Shown here piece by piece: positions 42,675-48,795 of a stretch of 48,795 nucleotides of DNA. Below the pieces are notes generated by a model, which made no database searches, was not told the DNA's origin, and saw only the letters and a list, made by a program, of their open reading frames with translations. Numbering within the stretch: position 1 is the stretch's first letter; each line of letters begins with the position of its first letter. This DNA is from a bacterium (lineage in GTDB: Bacteria > Chloroflexota > Dormibacteria > Aeolococcales > Bog-877): positions 1 to 48,795 of the forward strand of contig JAJYWQ010000032.1 in assembly GCA_021791415.1 (NCBI GenBank), read 5' to 3'. The translations under genes and the position numbers were made by a program.

Positions 42675-44332
42675 TCCGCCGAGATGATGAACGGGTAGAG
42701 GGCCTGTCCCCCGTCGTGGGACTCGACCTCCAACTCCGAAAAGCGACCCTTGATGGCCAGCTCCAGACGGCGGGAGGCCGCTGCCTCCACGCCCGCCCCG
42801 CGATAGATGGTCACCACCTCCAACCGCTCGCCTCCCAGCCCCTGCAACGCGGCCACCACCACCTCGCCGGGCTCCGACCCGGCAGCCGCCACCTCGCCGT
42901 CGACCACGGCGATGGTGTCGCCCCGGGCGATCGCCCCGCCGGGGTACTGGCTGGGACGCACCGCGGTGGTCACCTCGATGCAGTGGACGCCGGCCATTGC
43001 CCTCTGCATCCGCTTGCGATTGACCTCCAGACCCACCTCGGGGTCGAAGGCCAGCAGGGCCGCGATGCCCTGAGGAAGGTTGCGCGAGGGGACCAGCGCC
43101 ACCTGGCTCCGGCTGACCCGGGCCGCCTGCTCCGCGGCCAACAACAGGTTGGGGTTGTTGGGCAGCAGCAGGACCTCGGCGCAACGCGCCTCCCCGATCG
43201 CCCGCAGCAGCTCCTCGATGGCCGGGTTGCGCCCCTGCCCCCCCTCCACCACTGCCGCTGCCCCCAGCCCCAGGAGTAGCTGGTGGAAGCCGAAGCCCGG
43301 GGCCACGACGACCACCCCGCGGGTCCCCACCCGGGCCTCCGGCGTGCTTCCTGCGCGAGCCCGGGCCTCCTGGTGCTGGCGGGTCATGTCCTCCACCTTC
43401 AGGCGCTCGATGCGACCCAGCTCGGCGGCCCGGGTGAGCAGCTGCCAGGGTTCGGCGGTGTGGATGTGTACGTGCAGCAGCCCCGGGTCCCCCACCACGA
43501 GGGCCGAGTCGTCCTCGTCCTCCTCTCCCCCCAGCCGCTGGCGCACCTCCAGCGCCCCGAGCTCGGAGCCCACCAGGCTGAACTCGGTGCAGTAGCCAAA
43601 ACCCTGATCCGGAGCGCTAACCGCCAGCACCCCCTGTCGACGACCATCCCGCCCGGGGAAGGCCACCTCCGGCTCCTGCGGTGATCCCGACCCGGAGATC
43701 TCCTCGGCGAGGGCGGTCAGGATGACGGCGGCGCCGAAGCCCCCGGCGTCGACCACACCGGCCCGGCGCAGCACCTCCAGCTGGCTGCGACTCCGCTCGA
43801 CGGCATCCCAGGCCTCCGTGGCGGAGGCCTGCAGAGCTCCCGCCAGGGAGGCCCCGGTGTCGGCCGCGGCCGACGCCGCCTCGGCGGCGTCGCGCACCAC
43901 CGAGAGGATGGTCCCCTCCACCGGCCGCTTGACCGCGCGGTAGGCCGCGGCGCTCCCCTCCTTGAGCGACGCGGCCAACTCCCCGGCGCCGATCTCCGCC
44001 TTGCCCCGGAGCCCCTCCGCCACGCCGCGGAGAATCTGCGAGAGGATCACGCCCGAGTTGCCGCGGGCCCCCATGAGCGCCCCGTGGGCGACTGCGGCCG
44101 CCACCTCGCCAGCCTCAGGATCGGGCCCCAGGCTCTCGGCCTCAGCCAGCGCCGCCTGCAGGGTGAGGTGCATGTTGGTGCCGGTGTCCCCGTCCGGCAC
44201 CGGGAAGACGTTCAGGTCGTTGATCCGATCGCGCTGCTCCGAGAGCCGGGCCAGGGCCGAGCGCAACCCGCGCCTCAGCCCCCGGCCCAGCACCACCGCC
44301 GGAACCGGCGAGGAGACTTCAGGTGCCGGCAT
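42671..44332 (-). CDS. DAK2-domain kinase FakA (YloV-like)
   Basis: 553 residues. The N-terminal DhaL-type domain has FPVPDGDTGTNMHLTL (PDGDTGTN at 46-53) and GARGNSGVILSQIL; the C-terminal half matches the FakA lid-like and extra domains. Phosphorylates FakB-bound fatty acids. The pairing with DegV fits a fatty acid kinase system. Overlaps asp23 by 14 bases. Confidence 0.92.
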   Translation of the reverse strand: MPAPEVSSPVPAVVLGRGLRRGLRSALARLSEQRDRINDLNVFPVPDGDTGTNMHLTLQAALAEAESLGPDPEAGEVAAAVAHGALMGARGNSGVILSQILRGVAEGLRGKAEIGAGELAASLKEGSAAAYRAVKRPVEGTILSVVRDAAEAASAAADTGASLAGALQASATEAWDAVERSRSQLEVLRRAGVVDAGGFGAAVILTALAEEISGSGSPQEPEVAFPGRDGRRQGVLAVSAPDQGFGYCTEFSLVGSELGALEVRQRLGGEEDEDDSALVVGDPGLLHVHIHTAEPWQLLTRAAELGRIERLKVEDMTRQHQEARARAGSTPEARVGTRGVVVVAPGFGFHQLLLGLGAAAVVEGGQGRNPAIEELLRAIGEARCAEVLLLPNNPNLLLAAEQAARVSRSQVALVPSRNLPQGIAALLAFDPEVGLEVNRKRMQRAMAGVHCIEVTTAVRPSQYPGGAIARGDTIAVVDGEVAAAGSEPGEVVVAALQGLGGERLEVVTIYRGAGVEAAASRRLELAIKGRFSELEVESHDGGQALYPFIISAE

Positions 44333-44705
44333 CGGCTCGCTCGGGCAGACGCAGACCCTGGACGTTGATGTCGACGCTGAGCACCGCCAGGCCCAGGTGG
44401 TGCTCCAGGCTGTAGGCGACAGAGCTCATGAGGTTGTGGGCCACCTCCAGGATGCGCACCCCGTGTTCGACGACCACATAAAGCTCAACCCGGATGCCCC
44501 GCTCCTCGATACGCAGGTCGATCCCCCGCTCGAAAGCGTCGCGGTTCAGAAGCTCCGCCAGCCCATCCCGAAAGCCCCGGTCGGCCATGCCCGCGACCCC
44601 GTAGCACTCCTCCGCGGCCCTGGCCGCCAGCGCCGCCACCACCCGTGGTGAGACCTCGACAGTGCCGAGGGGGTGGGTCTGGACCAACGGTCGTGCTCCG
44701 GGCAT
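44319..44705 (-). CDS. Asp23/Gls24 family protein
   Basis: 128-residue envelope-stress-related family protein: PLGTVEVSPRVVAALAARAAEECYGVAGM and a C-terminal LAVLSVDINVQGL. Often next to fakA. AGGAGT precedes the ATG. Confidence 0.92.
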   Translation of the reverse strand: MPGARPLVQTHPLGTVEVSPRVVAALAARAAEECYGVAGMADRGFRDGLAELLNRDAFERGIDLRIEERGIRVELYVVVEHGVRILEVAHNLMSSVAYSLEHHLGLAVLSVDINVQGLRLPERADAGT

Positions 44706-44830
44706 GACTCCTGTTTCCCCGCATTGCGATCCGGCGATAGGCCGCTCGCGGCTGGTAGACTGCGGCGGAATGATACTTCGGGGCCGCCCGCCGGCCGGGC
44801 CCCGTCACTTAGCCTTCAACTGAGGTCGCC

Positions 44831-45022
44831 ATGGCCAAGCGGTGCGAGATCTGCGGCAAGGGTCCGGTGGCAGGCAACAACGTCAGCCACTCCAAGGTCC
44901 ACACCCGCCGGCGCTTCATGCCCAACCTGGTGAACGCACGCGTGGCCCCTCGGGGTGGCGGGATGGCGAGGCGCATGCGAGTCTGCACCCGCTGCCTGCG
45001 CACCAGCATCAAGTCGGCCTAG
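44831..45022 (+). CDS. rpmB: 50S ribosomal protein L28 (bL28)
   Basis: 63 residues: [28 protein letters not shown] and [11 protein letters not shown]. Both CxxC pairs present, zinc type. GAGG precedes the ATG. Divergent from asp23-fakA, the usual arrangement. The 125-base gap contains TAGACT at 44756 and GATACT at 44772 as possible -10 boxes. Confidence 0.95.
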   Translation: MAKRCEICGKGPVAGNNVSHSKVHTRRRFMPNLVNARVAPRGGGMARRMRVCTRCLRTSIKSA

Positions 45023-45043
45023 GCGGCCGGTCGGCCGGTCGCC
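45022..45043 (+). terminator. 9-bp hairpin after rpmB
   Basis: GGCGGCCGG pairs with CCGGTCGCC (one G-T pair) across a TCGG loop, beginning in the stop codon. No T-run. Confidence 0.55.
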
Positions 45044-45171
45044 TCGGAGCGCCAGCGGCCCCCTGTCCGACAGGACCCCTACTTCCGCAAGGCTTAGGGC
45101 AGGACGGTCGCCCGGCCCGGTTCAGTCGGGTACCCGCCCCCGGGCAGGGGAACCCCTCAGCCGCTTCCCCA

Positions 45172-45884
45172 TCAGCCCTGGAGTCCGCCCCGGCCGGTCC
45201 GCCCAGCCGCCCCCGGCGGCCTGCGGGGCTCCACGCGGACCACGACGATCCTGACGATCCTTAGGTGTGTTCCCATCCGGTGCCCACAATCGGCATCATT
45301 CGGCGTGGCCGGTCCACCGATTCTGACCGGCTGACGGCAGCGACCCGAGCGCTGGAGGTGGCGATAGATCGTGGGACGCGAGACGCCGAACTCGGAGGCG
45401 ATCTCGGCCACGGTGTGAGCCCGCCGCCCATCTGGCCCCAGAGCTTCGTACGTCTCCTGCGCGATCCTGGCCTGGCGGGGGCTGAGCTTGGGTCTCTGCC
45501 CCCCGGTACGGCCACGCGCTCTGGCGGCGGCCAGGCCGTCGCGGGTGCGCTCGGCCATCAAGGCGGCTCGAACCGGGCGATCGCGCCGAGGATCTGGAAG
45601 AACGTCCGACCCACGGGGCTGGATGTGTCGATCCCCCGGGCCTGCAGGTCGTCGGACAGGGCGATCAAGTGCTCGAGGGACCGTCCCAGCCGCTCGAGCT
45701 TGGTGACCACCAACTGGCCGCCTTGCCGGGCGGCCAGGAGTGCCTTGTCCAGCTCGGGGCGGCGGGCCAACTTACCGCTCGCCCCGTCGACGAGAACCCG
45801 GTCGCAGCCGGCGGCCCGGAGCGCGCGGCGTTGAGCGTCGAGGTTCTGGTCGGTGGTGGGCACCCGCCCGTAGCCGATACGCAT
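45172..45884 (-). pseudogene. Serine recombinase (resolvase/invertase) with Ser-to-Pro and frameshift
   Basis: Two frames form one protein of about 237 residues after restoring one base. The N-terminal domain (MRIGYGRV, QNLDAQRRALRAAGCDRVLVDGASG, VVTKLERLGRS, TPVGR-like SPVGRTFFQILGAIARFE) is a resolvase/invertase, but the catalytic Ser is Pro9 (GRVPTTDQ; family GRVSTxxQ). After ARFE a one-base loss near 45556 gives an early stop; the next frame resumes ALMAERTRDGLAAARARGR and an HTH TVAEIASEFGVSRPTIYRHL. The C-terminal 55 residues past the HTH look like read-through. Both defects would abolish recombination. Confidence 0.82.
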
Positions 45885-46075
45885 CGTCTAACTGCAGCAT
45901 CAACGGGGGAGGTCGTTACATAGCTGCGGACACGGACTGCGTTACAGGTGGGCCCCGTGAAGCGCAGTGCGGGTTGCATTTGTCCGCGAACCATCGTTCA
46001 CGAGACAGCCCGCCCCACATGCCCACACCAGCGCCTTATAGCGCGACTCGTCGTTCCATTGCTCCTGGAGGGCCG

Positions 46076-46081
46076 TATCCT
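46076..46081 (+). promoter_or_regulatory. Candidate -10 box of a leaderless promoter
   Basis: TATCCT ends seven bases before the antitoxin ATG at 46089, placing transcription start on the start codon. A TTCCAT at 46054-46059 is a weak -35 with a 16-base spacer. Confidence 0.5.
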
Positions 46082-46088
46082 GGTCGGC

Positions 46089-46325
46089 ATGGCTCAGCGC
46101 GCCACCGCAGTGGTACTCGATGAGGATCTGTTGGCCAAGGTCAAGGCGGCTGCCCAGCAGGCAGGGACGGACGAAGGAGCTGTGATCGAGGAAGCAGTCC
46201 GGCGGTTCGTGGCTGGCAACGTGCTCGACAGGTTGTGGTCCCGCAATGACCTGGACGAGGACGAGGCCATGGCCATCGCCACCGCCGAGTTGGCCGCGCT
46301 CAGGGCCTCCCGCCGGGCGAGCTAG
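46089..46325 (+). CDS. CopG/RHH-type antitoxin
   Basis: 78 residues with a ribbon-helix-helix start (RATAVVLDEDLLAKVKAAAQQAGTDEGAVIEEAVRRFV) that would bind its own promoter, and a C-terminal acidic part likely to hold the toxin. Followed 23 bases later by a PIN toxin. Start chosen at the ATG seven bases after the -10 box. Confidence 0.8.
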   Translation: MAQRATAVVLDEDLLAKVKAAAQQAGTDEGAVIEEAVRRFVAGNVLDRLWSRNDLDEDEAMAIATAELAALRASRRAS

Positions 46326-46348
46326 GTCCTGGCCCCCTCAGGGTCGTC

Positions 46349-46756
46349 TTGGACCCGAACGTCTTGGTCTCGGCCGCCCTCGGCTCCTCTGGCCCGTCGG
46401 CCGCTCCGCTCCAAGCCGCCCGCGAGCGGCGCTACCAGCTGATTGCAAGCCCTCACCTGTTGGACGAGCTCACCGGCGTTCTGCTCCGTGAGCGCTTCCG
46501 TTCCTACATCGACCTGCATGATGTGCCCGAGTACGTGGCTGAGATCGCCAGCATCGCCAATACCGAGCCCGACCCAACTCCAGGTCGCTCCCTCACCCGT
46601 GACCAGAGCGACGACTACCTCGTGGTTCTGGCCCGGGAGGTGGAGGCAGACCTGCTTGTGTCAGGGGACAAGGACCTCATCGCCTTCGGAGGGGACCGCC
46701 CCCCCATCCTTCCGCCCCGAGCGGCCTTGGAACGCATCCTCGGCGCAGTGCCCTGA
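46349..46756 (+). CDS. PIN-domain toxin (COG1569-like)
   Basis: 135 residues. First acidic ligand is in LDPNVLVSA (family LDTNVLVSA), then LLDELTGVLL, RDQSDDYLVVLA and LLVSGDKDLI, giving the acidic cluster of a metal-dependent RNase. No ATG or GTG lies upstream in frame; the TTG at 46349 is the only ordinary start and trims the first strand (VV), so the start may be damaged. Pairs with the RHH antitoxin. Confidence 0.75.
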   Translation: MDPNVLVSAALGSSGPSAAPLQAARERRYQLIASPHLLDELTGVLLRERFRSYIDLHDVPEYVAEIASIANTEPDPTPGRSLTRDQSDDYLVVLAREVEADLLVSGDKDLIAFGGDRPPILPPRAALERILGAVP

Positions 46757-46859
46757 GCATCACCGCACCACCCTGCAACTGCGCAACTTGCCTCGTAGAC
46801 CAAACGCTCTCGGCGGAGCCAAGGAACGGCACGAACGAACTCGCACCCATCTTAAGACA

Positions 46860-46890
46860 GTAGCGCAAACCACCGTTTACGCTACTTTAT
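46860..46890 (+). terminator. 11-bp hairpin followed by TTTAT
   Basis: GTAGCGCAAAC and GTTTACGCTAC pair with one mismatch across a CACC loop, with a T-rich run after it, about 100 bases past the toxin. Terminator is the plain reading; an operator or recombination site is the alternative. Confidence 0.55.
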
Positions 46891-47006
46891 CCCTGCTGCG
46901 ACGCCGCCATGGCCCTGGTCCGGTGGAGGTTGTCAGTCTGCTCTTCGCCGGTCACAATCGTGGAGGTGGTCTCCACCGCACTGTGAGCTGGGGCAGATCG
47001 GCCCGC

Positions 47007-47633
47007 ATGCCTTTAGGCACCAGGCAATACCAGCCGCGGCCGCGCGGCGTTACATCGGGCGTGCGCGGGTTCCTGTTCCTGGCCGCGGGCCTCCTCATGG
47101 TCGGCTGCGCGCCTGAGCCGCTGCCCATCACCAGCCCCTCGACAGCCCCCGCTGTGAAGTGGACCGCCAACGCGATCAGCTTCACCTATCCCGAGGGCTG
47201 GTCGAGAGCGACCTGGTCCTCCCCGAGCAGCTTCACCTACATGGCGGCCGCGGTCAGCAATCAGCAGCTGAACGATCCCTGCTTCAAGTCCGGCAACACC
47301 AGCGGCTGCGGGCAGCCACTGGCCTATCTGCAGCCGGGCGCTCTCCTGGTTGAGTGGTGGGAGAACGGTTTCCCTACTTGGAGCTTGGCGGGCCAGGCGG
47401 GCTCTCACATGAGCGTCGACGGGCTTTCGGCGAAGATCCAGGAGGGTGCCGGAGGCTGGACCGACTGCTCGGGGCTGGGTGCGGATCGCTGGATCAGCGT
47501 TGTCATCGAACGCCCACCAACACCAACTGATAACTACTTTCAGTTCGTAGCGTGCATGAGAGGTCCGGGGCTTGCGGCCGAACGGGACGCTGCGATGACG
47601 ATCCTGCAATCTGCCCACTTGTCCCGTGCGTAA
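47007..47633 (+). CDS. Lipoprotein of unknown function
   Basis: 208 residues from the ATG, or 190 from a GTG at 47061 that gives a more normal signal. Hydrophobic GFLFLAAGLLMVGC ends in a lipobox; mature part is Ser/Thr/Trp rich (FTYPEGWSRATW) with Cys pairs. No family recognised. Confidence 0.6.
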   Translation: MPLGTRQYQPRPRGVTSGVRGFLFLAAGLLMVGCAPEPLPITSPSTAPAVKWTANAISFTYPEGWSRATWSSPSSFTYMAAAVSNQQLNDPCFKSGNTSGCGQPLAYLQPGALLVEWWENGFPTWSLAGQAGSHMSVDGLSAKIQEGAGGWTDCSGLGADRWISVVIERPPTPTDNYFQFVACMRGPGLAAERDAAMTILQSAHLSRA

Positions 47634-47757
47634 GATTGACGCGCACCTTGTGCCACTGGCGCTCCGCTCCCCTGTCGGGCAGGGCGAGGAGCATTGGGAT
47701 CCCGTCCGGGTCCACTCACAACATGGCCGAGCCATGGCCAAGGAAGGCGACAGCCCC

Positions 47758-47786
47758 TTGCTGTCGGGCTGGCCTGGGGTTACCGT
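47758..47786 (+). promoter_or_regulatory. Sigma70-type promoter, leaderless arrangement
   Basis: TTGCTG at 47758-47763 and TACCGT at 47781-47786 with a 17-base spacer; the ATG at 47793 begins seven bases after the -10 box, on the expected start of transcription. Confidence 0.6.
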
Positions 47787-47792
47787 GGGCCC

Positions 47793-48629
47793 ATGACCCC
47801 CGGAGAGCAGGTCCGCGCCCTGTACGAGGCCTACCAGGATCGAGACTGGGCGCGCGCTGCCACGTTCCTCCATCCCCAGGTCGTGGTGGAGATGCCGGCC
47901 ACTGCCGAGCGTCTTGAAGGCCAGGATGCGGTCATCGAATTCCAGCGCTCGTATCCGGAACCCTGGGGAGTACTCGCGGTGCGGCGCGTGCTCGCGGACC
48001 CTGAGGGTGCTGCAGCGGAGGTCAGCGTCGTGGACCCTGAGGGCCGGCGCTTTGCCTTGGCCGTGTTCTGGGGCTGCCGGGATGGGCTGCTGTCAGAAGG
48101 CGTCGAGTACTGGATCACCGTCGGAAATGAGCCGCCGCCCCCGATCCGCGCCTCGTCGCCGGCCACACACACAGCCAGGCGGGCTTGGGACCGCCATGAG
48201 GTGCTCGGCATGGTCTCCGATGCACTGACTGACGGTCGCTGGCATCCGCTGCCCGACCTGGCTCGTGAGTTCCGCCTCGATCTAGGGCAGGTGGGCGAGG
48301 TTGTCACTGAACTTGTCAATTCAGGTGTCGCATACCAGGGGCCCGAAGGCAAGTCCCGGAACGAGGTCCAGTTGCGAGTGCTGGCCGACCGCCGAGTGCT
48401 GCCCATCCTCCAGATGCTCAGCGGCGATATGAGCAATCCCTGGAGGGAGGTCGAGCCCGTTGCGGGACTCACCCTCAAGGAGGCCCTCGAGACGGTTGAG
48501 GCGCTGGAGCGTACGGGGGCGCTGCTGGTGGACCGATCTGATCAGGAGCACTTGTTGTTTCGGAGGGGAGGGGAGGATGAAGACTCCCCTATCGGCCCCC
48601 CACGCGGCTGCTCCGGACGCCGCCCCTAA
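47793..48629 (+). CDS. SnoaL/NTF2-like domain joined to a winged-helix domain
   Basis: 278 residues. N-terminal part (about 1-115) is an NTF2/SnoaL-like fold (VRALYEAYQDRDWARAATFLHP, HPQVVVEMP), with the ligand-binding cone but no clear catalytic pair. After a Pro-rich linker a winged-helix-like part begins (RHEVLGMVSDALTDGRWHPLPDLAREF) and a C-terminal Leu-rich segment. Could be a ligand-sensing regulator; inference. ATG chosen from the promoter seven bases upstream; an upstream frame extension is not supported. Confidence 0.65.
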   Translation: MTPGEQVRALYEAYQDRDWARAATFLHPQVVVEMPATAERLEGQDAVIEFQRSYPEPWGVLAVRRVLADPEGAAAEVSVVDPEGRRFALAVFWGCRDGLLSEGVEYWITVGNEPPPPIRASSPATHTARRAWDRHEVLGMVSDALTDGRWHPLPDLAREFRLDLGQVGEVVTELVNSGVAYQGPEGKSRNEVQLRVLADRRVLPILQMLSGDMSNPWREVEPVAGLTLKEALETVEALERTGALLVDRSDQEHLLFRRGGEDEDSPIGPPRGCSGRRP

Positions 48630-48722
48630 GCCATCCCGTCCTCGGTCCAGTGTCCGATAAGTGAACCTTTGGGGGTATCCATTTAGCCGGAGTGGGAGCT
48701 GAGGGGCTGGCCGAACCGCCAC

Positions 48723-48746
48723 GGACGGCCCGCAGACGGGCGGTCC
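48723..48746 (+). terminator. 10-bp hairpin downstream of the NTF2-winged-helix gene
   Basis: GGACGGCCCG pairs with CGGGCGGTCC (one mismatch) across CAGA. No T-run seen before the window ends. Confidence 0.4.
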
Positions 48747-48795
48747 AGGGTCGGCGGGTGTCCTCGGGTGCTCGGAGGTTTGGACGGGGTCCGGC

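Noticed and set aside
45062-45074. CCTGTCCGACAGG palindrome near the dead recombinase
   Set aside because: Six-base arms only; no second copy or crossover context to call a res or att site.

Overview
The window is about 48.8 kb of very GC-rich bacterial chromosome with dense genes. Most genes start at ATG, GTG or TTG, and many neighbours share four bases between start and stop. The gene content points to a high-GC lineage of the Chloroflexota / Candidatus Dormibacterota / actinobacterial side of the tree: a SepIVA-like DivIVA-domain gene next to coaD and rpmF, an rnc-smc-ftsY-ylxM-ffh-rpsP-khpA-rimM-trmD-rplS block, a short EF-Ts, HslUV beside rpsB, and several candidate leaderless promoters. 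I cannot name a species. Two genes broken by a single missing base fit either real decay or errors in a draft assembly.

Layout. (1) 1-9850 is peripheral: a TRIC-type channel, an M20 amidohydrolase, a DUF998-like membrane protein, two coupled small membrane proteins, a secreted repeat-like protein, a frameshifted polysaccharide-deacetylase lipoprotein, an HExxH protein, a cupredoxin lipoprotein, an aminotransferase and a class I glutamine amidotransferase. (2) 9883-17724 (minus) is a conserved operon read as rpsB-tsf-pyrH-frr-uppS-cdsA-dxr-rseP-ispG, joining translation, UMP kinase, isoprenoid (MEP) and lipid-carrier synthesis. It is preceded by hslV-hslU and topA. (3) 22291-25831 holds a ferredoxin-NADP-reductase-like flavoprotein, a GT39-type glycosyltransferase and a CpaE/MinD-like protein whose nucleotide-binding residues are degenerate. 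(4) 25887-39700 (minus) is the RNA and secretion block: rsmD-coaD-sepIVA-rpmF-fabD-acpP-rnc-smc-ftsY, then ylxM-ffh-rpsP-khpA-rimM-trmD-rplS. (5) 39731-45022 is asp23-fakA-degV-recG with divergent rpmB. (6) 45172-48795 is an accessory tail: a doubly damaged serine recombinase, a CopG/PIN toxin-antitoxin pair, a lipoprotein and an NTF2-plus-winged-helix protein.

The most unusual item is the RNase III gene. The catalytic and dsRNA-binding domains occupy about 246 residues, followed by about 325 residues of Ala/Pro/Glu-rich, probably disordered sequence carrying four Arg-Ser (RRRSRSR-like) motifs, two of them on 79-bp direct repeats that are 94 percent identical. The gene also has no ATG, GTG or TTG between the acpP stop and the conserved RNase III start. 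A CTG overlapping the acpP stop as CTGA fits the NTGA overlaps used throughout the window. Acidic or basic low-complexity tails also occur on S2, S16 and L19. No rRNA, tRNA, CRISPR array or complete insertion sequence was recognised.
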